64,000 bases of DNA from Cherax quadricarinatus (GCF_038502225.1 NC_091369.1:1753392-1817391), one strand, 5' to 3'. Numbered from the stretch's first letter, positions 48,005 through 58,019 are shown. Translations and numbers: made by a program. The notes: a model not told the origin generated them from the letters alone.

Positions 48005-48306
48005 GGAGTTTACCTGGAGAGAGTTCCGGGGGTCAACGCCCCCGCGGCCCGGTCTGTGACCAGGCCTCCTGGTGGATCAGAGCCTGATCAACCAGGCTGT
48101 TGCTGCTGGCTGCACGCAAACCAACGTACGAGCCACAGCCCGGCTGATCAGGAATTGACTTTAGGTGCTTGTCTAGTGCCAGCTTGAAGACTGCCAGGGG
48201 TCTGTTGGTAATCCCCCTTATGTGTGCTGGGAGGCAGTTGAACAGTCTCGGGCCCCTGACACTAATTGTATGGTCTCTTAACGTGTTAGTGACACCCCCC
48301 CCTGCT
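48001..48306 (-). mobile_element. jockey/CR1-like LINE 3' end embedded in (AT)n
   Basis: The minus strand reads TNTLRDHTISVRGPRLFNCL, then PAHIRGITNRPLAVFKLALD and KHLKSIPDQPG. Coding-type sequence then passes into a 3' UTR ending CCAGGTATATAT. It is the same domain as at 17,745-18,148. A second copy of the 3' end lies in plus orientation at 52,246-52,354. Confidence 0.85.
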
Positions 48307-48321
48307 TATATATATATATTA

Positions 48322-48394
<73 letters not shown>

Positions 48395-48398
<4 letters not shown>

Positions 48399-48781
48399 CG
48401 TGCCGAATATGTAAAACTGGTCAATTAGCAAGAACTTATTTAGAAATAAATCCTTTCTAAAATTTTCTCTTATACGTTTAAAGATATATATTTTTTATTA
48501 ATGTTAATGTAAAAAAATTTTATTTTGCGCCAAAAGAAACTTAGAAAACTTACCTAACCTTATTATAACAAGAACAATTTATTTTAGCCTAACCCAACTA
48601 TATATATTTTAGATTTGTTTACAATAATTTAATACTAAACAAACACAGTGAAATATATTTTTTTCGTTAGGTTCAGAATGATTTTTGCGAAATTATTGCA
48701 TACACAAATTTTCGCTTGTCCTATATGGCAAGATGAGAGTTGCTGTTTAAGCCAAGATCGCAAGTTCTGTCTATTCGGCAC

Positions 48782-48786
<5 letters not shown>
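48395..48786. mobile_element. 392-bp TIR element inserted in (AT)n
   Basis: ATGTCGTGCCGAATA at 48,395-48,409 is exactly inverted at 48,772-48,786. The interior is AT-rich with no reading frame. (AT)n lies on both outer sides, so the target was the microsatellite itself. Confidence 0.8.
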
Positions 48787-48860
<74 letters not shown>

Positions 48861-48861
48861 G

Positions 48862-50144
48862 AACCATATATCTTAAATTTTAATTGAAAAAAAATTGACA
48901 TAAAAAAAAATCATCAAAATTAGAATTCCAGTTTCCGCTTTGGTGTGGTCATCAGGCTATACAATTGGTAGGTATTCCCACACTATCTACTGTGACATGA
49001 TTACGTCAGAAACACATCACATCACCTTTATCAATATTATCACATTTTTTTTATAGAATTGTTATAATATCAATGATCTTATTTGTGTTGGTATTATTTT
49101 AACACTGCGTCATATTTTTAGCGTGATTTAAATTTGATTTTTTTTTAAATGTGAATACAGTTTTTGTTTTCCATCTATCTCGAATGTAATAATGTATATA
49201 TTCATAGGGGAACACTAAATCCGTAAGGGCTATCCAGCGCCTGAGAATTAGGAGGCAACAGTCTGATCCTAGGATCCCGCGTATCAAGAGCCCTGGACGA
49301 GCACAAAGGGACTCCCCTTAAAGAGGACTTTATCTGTTGTTTGAGCGACATGTAACTGAAGCTTCAGTAAACTCTGGTTAAAGAACTTCAGAAATATGGA
49401 ACAAGATCAGCCGGTCAGAAACAACGGTTAAGTTCGTTGGTTACAGAATATCAACACCATCCCATCTCTATCCATCACAATTACCATTACCGACCACCAG
49501 CTCTTCCCAGCCAATTTTCAATAAATGGTTATTTATCTGTTAAATAAACGTTGTTAATAAAGGATCGCATAATGCATTATACTCCATTTGTCTCTCTTTC
49601 CAAAGGGTTTACTGCCAAATTACAAATATGACGGTAAACTGCTAGTCCTCCCCCCACCCCCTTCTGACCTCTCACTCAATGTCTAGTCAAAACACAACTA
49701 TACTAGAGATATAATCAGCTTACCACGATGTTTCGGTCTGTTTTCTCTCCTATGTGCGGGTTGTGTGTGTGTATTGTTCCAGTCATAGTACTGTATTATG
49801 CCTTTTTTGTTATTTACTAGACAGACACGTGACAATCCACTGAGCTCACATTAAAACGTCCCTTTTTTGACGTTTTACCCTTAAAACTGCGTTGTCCTTA
49901 AGTTAGGTTTATCACAGATTTATAAACGAAAAACAAACAAATTAGGAAAAGCAGGTCACGATACGTCTGGCAGCTAGGTAGCCGTGGAAAGATAAGAAAC
50001 GTTTCAACTGGTATCGCTTATCTCTTATAATGTACTTAATGTCTTGGTTTCAAAGTCCATCATGTCCCTCCTTTACATATTATACATTTAACAAATGGCA
50101 AATCATGCATGTATATATATAATTTACTTGCCGTCTGGTTACAG
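48862..50144. other. non-coding sequence before the first solid XKR exon
   Basis: 49,207-49,320 is a copy of the 'aacactaaatccgtaagggc' / 'tatcaagagccct' dispersed repeat. 49,730-49,825 resembles the foldback tail of 10,734-10,883. No exon was seen. Confidence 0.45.
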
Positions 50145-50282
50145 ATGCCTCTGCGTGAGCCGCCGCCCCACGTCAAGGCAACCTTTGGGTTGATGGGGGT
50201 TGTGGGTATGGTGGTGAACTTCGTTCTCTTCATCATGGACATTATCTCAGATGCCCTACTGGCATTCGTACTATGGAAACAG
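50145..50282 (+). CDS. XKR exon 1
   Basis: 46 codons from ATG (MPLREPPPHVKATFGLMGVV) through the first membrane helix to FVLWKQ, ending AACAG|GTAACT in phase 0. A TTACAG directly precedes the ATG, so it may be an internal exon. Confidence 0.88.
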
Positions 50283-53200
50283 GTAACTGGGACTATGTAC
50301 CTTCAAGGTAACCGGGACTATGTACCTTCAAGGTAACCGGGACTATGTACCTTCAAGGTAACCGGGACTATGTACCTTCAAGGTAACCGAGACTATGTAC
50401 CTTCAAGGTAACCGGGACTATGTACCTTCAAGGTAACCGGGACTATGTACCTTCAAGGTAACCGGGACTATGTACCTTCAAGGTAACCGGGACTATGTAC
50501 CTTCAAGGTAACCGGGACTATGTACCTTCAAGGTAACCGGGACTATGTACCTTCAAGGTAACCGGGACTATGTACCTTCAAGGTAACCGGGACTATGTAC
50601 CTTCAAGGTAACCACATTCATGCACTCTATGCACAATAAACATTAATGTAGAATAAAAATAACAATACTGTGGCTGGATCAATTCACAAATTTATTATTT
50701 TATTTGCGGAAAAGCACTCGAATCGTATGGGACTTAAAATACTGAGTGGTGGGAGGTAATCAGGATTGATCCTAGGTAGAAGATAGCTTCAATTCCTTGG
50801 ATCAAGAGCCCTTCACCGGAATCAAGGCACTTCCCCCTCCCCCTTAAAGGGTAGAATAATTCACAACTAATCCACAGATAGGAAATATAAACATGATGAT
50901 GGATGGGTCCTCCCTGGACCATCTTCGAGTACCCAGGGACCAGTTAACTATAAATTTGCAATCTAAATCTCTACAACTTGATAATCAATGTTTATTTCTT
51001 TAGTTTTCATCCCATGTAAGTGCTAAACAACTATTATATATGGCTGTAATTATCATTTTTTTAAATAAAAAATAAAATACACGACTATACATTGATTTAC
51101 TCATGCAGAGCGTGGGGAACGGAAGGTAATCAGGTTTGATTTGTTCCCTGAATCAAGAGCCCTTCATCAGCATCAACTCATCCCCCCACATCCGTACCCC
51201 CCATGAAGAGCAAATGTTTTGAGCAGTTATGGAGGAAAGTATATTACCTAGTGTGATAGTGTAGGTGTAGTAATTTTAGTTGTGTTTGTATAATCTTGAG
51301 TGCAGAAGAGTGTTAGTTTAATCTCTGGATTATGCGCCCAATACCCATCCTGTGGACGATAGGCAAAATATTACATGATGGGTCCAGGGACTGGGCCCCA
51401 AGGCTCTAACAGCTGAACAAATTACAGTGGTAATAAACTATTTACATGTTTATATCTGGTTACAGTCGTTGAGTTATGTATGTTGACATGAATTAGGTCA
51501 CACACACATACAGAAAAAAAGTAAGTGGTAATGCGAGTAGAAGAGACTAAGGTAGAGTATATTTGTATAGGCCAAGGAGGATGAGTTCAGTACTGAGCCA
51601 ATCACCTGGTTTATCATCACACTCTGCATCATCGTCCTGCCCATGGTTGTCATCAACATCTTCAGGTACGAGCCCCCTTAATCTTCTGATATATATGAGA
51701 CATACATGTTCTGTAAGTGTACTCTCAAAACTGTCAAGCTTAAAACTCTCACTTTAAAACCATGACTCTTAATACAGACATATTTGGCAGTTTGTGGTGG
51801 TACTGGCAAAACAAACAATGTCTGGGCGACTACTGTGTCTTCCACAAGATGAGCGCACTGCAAACTGTCGTCAGAGTTATATTCCATATCATCCTGCTTG
51901 GACCGCTTATTCGGTAACATTCAATTAAGTTACAATATTTCTACATGGGTTAAGATCTCACTGCAAAACTTGATGTATTATACATAATTTGATTCAGCAT
52001 TTTAAATCATAAGAATATGAAATTGAATTCGAAGATTGCCCAGAGTTGTGTACGATATATTAATACTAAACGCTATATTGTGTGGGTGTTATAATGACAG
52101 GTACGTGGATATTATAAGATACGGCGTGAAGATGAAGAGAGAGGTTAAACACGTGGAGATGGGTCACAATCATGCTGCTGTACTAAGAAGAACGCCTAAA
52201 GGTGAAGTTCATGCTGTTCTACAGATGGTAAGTATTAATAACTGCTTGGTTGATCAGCCTGGTTGATCAGGCTCTGATCCACCAGGAGGCCTAGTCACAG
52301 ACCGGGTCGCGGGGGCGTTGACCCCCGGAACTCTCTCCAGGTAAACTCCAGGTATATGAATACGGTACATTTCCACAACAAAAAGTATTTACAGTGGAAG
52401 AAATCTCAGAGGTACTAGGCAGCAGCACGCTCATTAAAGATCTGGGGTTAGACTGATGTACTTTTTAGCAAGAAGTTGTTTTTTTCTAAACAACTTACTC
52501 ATAATTGGCAACAGTAATTATAAGACATTCCAAAACTCTTTTAGTGATCTGCACTCTTATTGTTTCTGGCATAAACACTATGTGCAGTATGTCATACACT
52601 TATTAAAATGTAAAGGTAACCTTTTTTTTTTTTCCTTTTCTGTGTAGATTATCTCACGAGACACCGCCATGTTGGATATGATGCACAGTTTCCTGCAAGA
52701 TGCACCACAACTCATATTTCAGATTTTCCTGTTGTACCGTAGTCCTGGAATTATCACTGGCAAAGAAGATGCGACTGTTCTAAGTCAGTCAACAGTAACT
52801 ATTTTAAGACAGTGTTCAGTAACCTTTGATCACCTCATGAAAATGGTTCACAACAGAATGTAATTATCACTATATATACATAATTAATAAAACGAAATTG
52901 AATTTGAAATATAAATAACATTAAAACTAAGAGTTCATTTTCTTCGTCAGCAACAACAGTACAGATATGGAAAATCCTGCTGGGTGTATTCGCCATGTCT
53001 TGGTCGTTAGTGTCGTACCAGGATGAACTACGTCGTTCAGTGCCAGATAAACAACAACTGTCTTGTTGTGCCACCACCACCTGCCTCTTGTGGCGGGCAT
53101 CTATGCTCGCCTCCAGAATAATCACAATCGGGTCGTTCTCCGCAATACTCGTAAGTGAGATCGTCAACACTTTGAAGTGTTATACTGTATTGTACCTTTA

Positions 53201-55160
53201 TCGCATAGGATCACTAAAAACGTAGGGATCATACAGCGCCTGAGGAATGGAAGGTAATCAGATGTGATCTAAGAAGAGACGAGTGCCTTTGATGAGTTCA
53301 TAGTTTTTCTACTCCAGTAGCTCTGATTCTTTGGATGAAGAGCTTTTCAGCAGCATGAAGGCATACCCCTCCTTGAAGGGTTGTATCACATGTAACATTA
53401 TCAAAGTTATGATCAAGTGTTAAGAGCACAAATGCAGTGTTTGCTTAACAATAAATGATAGTAATATCGCCTCTTAAGGTGGCCCATAGCTCAATGGCAG
53501 AATCTTCGGCTCATAACAGTAGGACCCATATTTAATCTTGGGGTGGGCGAAAATAAGGGAGCCATTTTTGTTTACACTAGTTACTCTTGTTCAACTAGTA
53601 AATATGCACCTTGGTGTTGGTATACTGTTGTGGGTTACAACACTGAGGTTGATAGTATACCTTAAATAAGGCTGGGCTTTGAAATGACATCCACTCAGAA
53701 GTGACTTGATGCCAGCGAGGGGTTCTTGATCAAATGAGTTGAAGCAACTCCCACCTTTCCCCACATTAACCCTGATGTCCTACTCTCCAGACACTGCATG
53801 ATCCCCACGGACCATGTAGTGTCTGAGAAGTGGGCTGAGCTATAATAACTCTTACCTGTAAATGGTGTAAATAAAAGAAAACATTATTTACTTTATATTT
53901 CAGCATCCAAATCAGGACCCAAGATCTGTGTACTTACTACGTTGGACTGACTCCCAGGGAAACATAGTCATAGCGTATCCCATTGTCACTGTGTGTGTGT
54001 TGGCGGCTCACTGGCTTATAATGACTGCCTGGATATACGCACAGGTATGTAACAATGTTCACTGCATACCATAAGCCATACTATTTTACCATGCAATCTG
54101 ACAAAAGCACTGTTTACAATTTTCGTGCTGTGTAGGTTTAAATGCCATTGCAATATCAACGAAGATAAATGCACTTATTCACCTTTAAATTACTAACACT
54201 TATTGGAGATGCCAGACAGATGCTCGAAAATCAGAGATGGAGGAATTAATGTACAATTTTTATGAATTCCATCACACACTGAAATACCCCTTCGTGATTA
54301 AAGTTGATAAGTTAGCCAAAGAAATTGCCCTGAACGAAAATGTAGAATATAACTTAAATATATCTGTGTCTAGCATGATGAATAATATTAGGAAAGAAGC
54401 AAATAATGAAACTGGATCTCATAAGAATGTAGTTAAAAGCCTGAATAGATCACTCAGTGATAAACCTACGTAACTACAAATTAGACACATGTGCAACTCT
54501 TGGGTATCTTTACTGAGGAAAAGTTTCGCCACACAGTGGCTTCATCAGTCCATACAAAGGAGAATCGTGAAGAGCAGGAGGAGAATGAGGTAATCAGTCC
54601 CTCAACCTCATTCTCATCCTGCTCTTCACGATTCTCCTTTGTATGGACTGATGAAGCCACTGTGTGGCGAAACGTTTCCTCAATAAAGATACCCAAGAGT
54701 TGCACATATGTCTAATTTATCAACGTGTCGGTTCTCTGAACCATTCATCTACAATACGAGGTAACTACGTTTATGGAGCAACTTGTAATGTGAACAAACT
54801 GATGTAGTAGCCGGCTTAGTCTTTGTGACACCGACCTCTGGTACTTTAGTAGATGCACAAGTGATCAGGCTAAATCCAAAGTATGTGGTCAGCCTTATGG
54901 TCACTTTCTTGAACACTGATTAACAAATACAGAGATAGGAAGTACAATAACCTATCCGATAGTTCAAGATATAAAGAAAATAAGATAGCAGACATATGGA
55001 TACACAAAAGGCCTAGGAACTAGGCCTCAGAAGGGTTTACAGTACATCTGGATTTATATCTACCGTTCACTTATCTGTTACAAGTAAATTTAAGAAATTT
55101 GCTTAATATATAGCCAGACGTGCACAGACATCACAATACAAATATCCTCCATCGTGAGAC

Positions 55161-55207
<47 letters not shown>

Positions 55208-56444
55208 CTCATTGAAATAAACAAAAGTAGTAAAGACATTATGGAATCCCAATTAACTTGTGTTAGATGAACCAGAGGGTAAGAACAAGACTTAAGAAAT
55301 CGTAATGACACGATTGCAAATAAACCATACCCCCGGCCGGGATTGAACCCGCGGTCATAGTCTCAAAACTCCAGCCCGTCGCGCTAACCACTAGTGGTTA
55401 GCGCGACGGGCTGGAGTTTTGAGACTCTATGACCGCGGGTTCAATCCCGGCCGGGGGTATGGTAAGAACAAGACTCATCTGCCATGGGTTTAATCCCCGG
55501 CCGTTCCATGGTTTAACTAAGAACAACTAATGTTTTACCTTGCAGAAAACAACATTCTGTGCGCAGGGAGACAACAGCACCCACCCAGTGTTGGAATTCT
55601 TGTACAACTGTGTCATCGGGTTTGTTCATGTGTTCTGTTACATTAATGTCAAGGACACACCATCCCGCAAACGAATGGTATTCTTCTACGCCTTCTGTCT
55701 TATTGAGAATTCCGCCATGATCGCCATCTGGTATGTACAGGTCAGTACTAACTTGAAGCACGTATCTACACCCAGTTTTGAAAATTTCCACAACATATCC
55801 CGAAGCTAATTAAAAAATAACGGTATATTATAAAGTTATGTTGGAAATGGTATATAAAATACCGACAAGTTGATAAGATGTAAAGTAAAAGGACACAAGT
55901 GCAACTAATGTGGCTTGATAAAGCTCCTGGAGAGCGAAACGTTGCCACAATAAATGTCACATTAGTTGCACTTGTGTCCTTTTACTTTACATATTGTCGG
56001 TAATTCTACCAACTTTATTACAAGTTGATAAGACACGTGCAGCGGTTGGGTATCTTTATTGTTGAAAGGTTTCGCCTACAAAGTAGGCTTCTTCAGTCAA
56101 ATACAGAGTTAGCAGGTGTAGTAGTAGTGAAATGAAGATGATGTAATTAGTCCATCAACCTTTTATAAATAGCATTCGAGGTGGTCAGTCCCTCAGCCTG
56201 GAGAAGAGTTCAGCTTCATAGTCTGGAACGATATTGTTCCAGGCTGAGGGACTGATCATCTCAGATACTATTTCTACAAGGTTGACGAACTAATTACACC
56301 TTTATTTCACTGCTACACACCTGCTGCCTCAGTACTTGACTGTGTAGGCCTAACGTTTCAACACTAAAAATACTTAACTGTAGTACACGTGGCTTAATCA
56401 TCGTAATGTAAGTACAGTATTCGATACCACAGTCATTATATATA

Positions 56445-56531
<87 letters not shown>

Positions 56532-57671
56532 GAGAGAGAGAGCAAAGCTGTTTATTTAATACATCACTTTCCCATACACTCCCATTACAACAAACTTAAG
56601 GGACACGTCAGTTCCTCTGTCTTTTAATAATATATTATTTTTCCCCTGTAATCTACTTTGTCCATAATAACTATCGCCTTTGCTTTGTCTGCTTTCGTAA
56701 GATCAGAGGTCTGAACTTGGCTCACACCTCTGCAACACAATCGTCCTCAAAGATTTGTTAAATTATACCATGATTTAAGGAAAGATCGTGGGCTTCACCT
56801 TACAAAAGTAGACAAAGCAAATGCGATAATAATTATGGACAAGGTAGATTAAAGGGGTAAAAATAAACATGATGTTAGGAGACCGGGAAACTAAGGCGTC
56901 TCTTAAATTAGATATATACCGCAGTGTACTGCCATCCTGGAAAAACGTAAGGTTGTTCTTGGTCATATTCAAGAATTTTCTGAATTTAGAAAACTGACAA
57001 GTTAATAAATGAGACACTTGTGCAACATTTGGGTATCTGTACTCTGGGAGAAATTTCGCCAGCCAGTGGTTTCTTCAGTCCAATGCAGAGAAGGGTGAAA
57101 GATGAGGAGGAATTAGAGGTAATCAGTCCCTCAACCTGGAGTCGAAATCTTCAGGCCTTTAATCAAGCTTAACGGACTGAACTCAGACTCCAGACTGAGG
57201 GACTGATTACCTCAATCTCCTCCACTTTTCTCTGCACTGGACTGAAGAAGCCACTGGCTGGCGAAACGCTTCCAGAATAAAGATACCCAAATGTTGCACA
57301 AGTGTCACATTTACCAAGAACTTTGTGGTTCCAATGAAGGGTGAGGCAGTCTGCATTTTTTTTCTTAGGAAAATGACTTAGATTAGCGTGAACGAGCAGT
57401 GCTGTCATAAAGACCGCATATAATTATCATTATAATTATGTGCTGCTAGTTACTAACACCAAAGACTTAATTGATGCTGTTATTTTACTGTACGTGATTT
57501 TCCATCCCACAGATGGTGGTCTATCCTGAATCAATTCGAGTGGTAATAGTATTTACCGTGGAGGTTCTGTGGGTGATAGGAGTGTGCAGTGTCATCGGTT
57601 ATTACGCCTTCCTGCACCCCGACCACACCAGTATTATCCATCAAAGTAATTCAGCTTCCTGGCGTCAGTGA
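50145..57671 (+). CDS. XK-related (XKR family) membrane protein, nine exons
   Basis: Nine exons join with matching phases into 437 residues. XKR proteins are multi-pass plasma-membrane proteins, several of which are phospholipid scramblases exposing phosphatidylserine. Family signatures in order: first membrane helix with FIMDIISDALLAF (about residue 28), WFIITLCIIVLPMVVINIFS, LQTVVRVIFHIILLGPLIRY, MLDMMHSFLQDAPQLIFQIF, MSWSLVSYQDELR, FLYNCVIGFVHVFCYINVKD, AFCLIENSAMIAIWYV, and a last helix ending GYYAFLHPD. The length suits the compact family members. Which paralogue group (XKR4/6/7 or other) it is cannot be decided here. No DEVD-type caspase site stands out in the short C-terminus. Introns carry a donor-copying minisatellite and large foldback repeats. 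The start may lie further upstream (44,737). Confidence 0.9.
50281..50612 (+). repeat. 25-bp minisatellite copying the exon 1 splice donor
   Basis: Thirteen 25-base units start at the exon/intron border. Each contains AGGTAACCGGGACTATG and ends CCTTCA. The first unit differs by AACTGG for AACCGG, and one unit has CGAGAC. Every unit therefore repeats a potential AG|GTAAC donor. A fourteenth partial unit ends at about 50,613. Confidence 0.95.
50614..51570. other. XKR intron 1 remainder
   Basis: Two degraded copies of the 'atcaagagcccttcaccgga' repeat lie at about 50,712-50,850 and 51,105-51,210. Otherwise AT-rich, with nothing coding. Confidence 0.45.
51571..51665 (+). CDS. XKR exon 2
   Basis: 95 bases between TTGTATAG and TTCAG|GTACGA, entering at phase 0 and leaving at phase 2. 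It encodes AKEDEFSTEPITWFIITLCI then IVLPMVVINIF, the second membrane helix. Confidence 0.87.
51791..51913 (+). CDS. XKR exon 3
   Basis: 123 bases after the acceptor ATTTGGCAG, ending ATTCG|GTAACA. The nearer AATACAG at 51,771-51,777 would shift the frame. Only the GGCAG site keeps SLWWYWQNKQCLGDYCVFHK and MSALQTVVRVIFHIILLGPL. Confidence 0.85.
52101..52227 (+). CDS. XKR exon 4
   Basis: 127 bases between AATGACAG and CAGATG|GTAAGT, leaving at phase 0. It encodes RYVDIIRYGVKMKREVKHVE and GHNHAAVLRRTPKGEVHAVL. This is the cytoplasmic loop after the GPxxRY motif. Confidence 0.87.
52246..52354 (+). repeat. jockey/CR1-like LINE 3' UTR fragment in XKR intron 4
   Basis: It reads 'ggttgatcaggctctgatcc' to 'ctctccaggtaaactccagg' 'tatat'. 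It is the reverse of the 3' end at 48,001-48,100. Severely 5' truncated, it keeps just the last 110 bases and a short TATAT tail. Confidence 0.8.
52648..52783 (+). CDS. XKR exon 5
   Basis: 136 bases between TGTGTAG and CTAA|GTCAGT, leaving at phase 1. It encodes IISRDTAMLDMMHSFLQDAP then QLIFQIFLLYRSPG. The helix with the E/Q-D/S-A-P-Q-L motif is diagnostic of the family. Confidence 0.92.
52951..53150 (+). CDS. XKR exon 6
   Basis: 200 bases between TTCGTCAG and ATACTC|GTAAGT. It encodes TTTVQIWKILLGVFAMSWSL and VSYQDELRRSVPDKQQLS, followed by LLWRASMLASRIITIGSFSA. The SW(S/A)LVSY motif is typical of XKR proteins. Confidence 0.92.
53151..53903. other. XKR intron 6
   Basis: It contains a degraded copy of the 'acagcgcctgaggaatggaa' / 'ggatgaagagcttttcagca' repeat at about 53,205-53,390. 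The remainder is unremarkable. Confidence 0.45.
53904..54044 (+). CDS. XKR exon 7
   Basis: 141 bases, phase 0, between TATTTCAG and GCACAG|GTATGT. It encodes HPNQDPRSVYLLRWTDSQGN and IVIAYPIVTVCVLAAHWLIM, ending WIYAQ. It holds a membrane helix with the family's HW.IM pattern. Confidence 0.9.
54481..54714. repeat. large foldback repeat with hammerhead-like cores
   Basis: Two arms of about 112 bases are near-perfect inverted copies centred at about 54,598. They give almost identical proteins on both strands (MQLLGIF...RHTVASSVHTKE), which are artefacts. The plus arm has CTGATGA (54,648-54,654), a GCCAC/GTGGC hairpin and GAAAC (54,669-54,673), followed by an AATAAAGATACCC block. The left arm carries the same on the minus strand. 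It lies in XKR intron 7. Confidence 0.9.
54720..55320. other. XKR intron 7 middle part
   Basis: This holds a (TAA)n microsatellite at 55,161-55,206 and otherwise ordinary sequence. The segment just after the foldback ('aacgtgtcggttctctgaac') may be its 3' tail. Confidence 0.4.
55325..55463. repeat. near-perfect palindrome of a tRNA-like SINE head
   Basis: Arms of about 68 bases differ by a two-base gap. The right arm has an A-box-like GTGGTTAGCGCGACGGGCTG and a B-box GCGGGTTCAATCCCGGCC, the left arm their complement. The centre is CTAACCACTAGTGGTTAG. The CTGGAGTTTTGAG block relates it to 1,161-1,253. Confidence 0.8.
55546..55740 (+). CDS. XKR exon 8
   Basis: 195 bases, phase 0, between CCTTGCAG and GTACAG|GTCAGT. 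It encodes KTTFCAQGDNSTHPVLEFLY, then NCVIGFVHVFCYINVKDTPS and FYAFCLIENSAMIAIWYVQ. The F-(C/V)-(F/Y)-x-NVK and ENxxMxxxWY motifs are strong family markers. An Asn-Ser-Thr in the extracellular-type loop is a possible glycosylation site. Confidence 0.93.
55878..55992. repeat. foldback repeat with perfect 35-base arms
   Basis: Arms 55,878-55,912 and 55,958-55,992 are exact inverted copies. The 45-base loop reads GCTTGATAAAGCTCC...GAGAGCGAAACGTTGCC followed by ACAATAAATGT. This is a diverged version of the same hammerhead-like/AATAAA loop. Confidence 0.9.
56034..56391. repeat. foldback repeat, diverged copy
   Basis: The left arm has, on the minus strand, CTGAAGAAGCCTACTTTGTA-GGCGAAAC (56,070-56,097). 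The right arm is degraded ('cttgactgtgtaggcctaac' 'gtttc'). Nested GTCCCTCAGCCTGGAG / CCAGGCTGAGGGACTG inverted blocks form an inner hairpin at about 56,190-56,255. Confidence 0.75.
56440..56527. repeat. (AT)n microsatellite in XKR intron 8
   Basis: A pure AT run, followed by a short (AG)n. Confidence 0.95.
57007..57313. repeat. foldback repeat with hammerhead-like cores
   Basis: The outer arms are ACACTTGTGCAACATTTGGG and its complement. The plus arm has CTGAAGA (57,245-57,251), a GCCA/TGGC hairpin and GAAAC (57,266-57,270), followed by AATAAAGATACCC. The minus arm keeps the same at 57,053-57,080. An inner GTCCCTCAACCTGGAGTC / GACTCCAGACTGAGGGAC stem lies at 57,125-57,210. Confidence 0.88.
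57513..57671 (+). CDS. XKR exon 9 (last) with stop
   Basis: 52 codons plus TGA after CATCCCACAG, phase 0. It encodes MVVYPESIRVVIVFTVEVLW and VIGVCSVIGYYAFLHPDHTS, ending SNSASWRQ. The YY.FLHP end matches the family's last membrane helix. Confidence 0.93.
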   Translation: MVVYPESIRVVIVFTVEVLWVIGVCSVIGYYAFLHPDHTSIIHQSNSASWRQ

Positions 57672-57992
57672 CGCACAAACTTTGTTAGGCGCCAGCGCAG
57701 GTACTCATTCAAGCTAACTTAGCAGTATCATTATACGGTATATGACTTACACCTACCATTATTTCCAGGCTCAGACTTGAAACTCGCTACTTCATCTTCA
57801 CTTCCCAAATTTCATCCTCGCGTTCACTCATTATGGACAATTTATCATGTGTTTATCTAATGTATGGCATGTATATCTCATTTATTATACATTTTTTCCT
57901 TTTATTCTCCTTGGCACTATTATAAATATAATCAGTGATTTGTATATGAAGGTGTTTTTATTAATTCGTGATAAAGGGCCTCCTGCAATACC

Positions 57993-58012
57993 AATAAATC
58001 GGAGTCAATAAA
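57993..58012 (+). terminator. tandem polyadenylation signals of the XKR gene
   Basis: AATAAA occurs at 57,993-57,998 and again at 58,007-58,012, about 320 bases after the XKR stop. This gives a short 3' UTR. Confidence 0.65.
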
Positions 58013-58019
58013 GTTTCAT

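Noticed and set aside
47888..48901. ORFs with (IY)n repeats
   Set aside because: They are translations of (AT)n microsatellites.
50281..50612. CRISPR-like direct repeats
   Set aside because: Units are contiguous without unique spacers, in an intron of a eukaryotic gene. It is a minisatellite.
51778..51790. Acceptor AATACAG for XKR exon 3
   Set aside because: The frame after it does not continue the XKR sequence. The GGCAG site 13 bases later does.
54481..54715. Two 74-residue ORFs, nearly identical on opposite strands
   Set aside because: They arise from the foldback symmetry. No codon bias or known domain.
55390..55463. Functional tRNA gene
   Set aside because: A- and B-box-like blocks are present but no cloverleaf with matched acceptor stem forms, and the sequence is duplicated as a palindrome.
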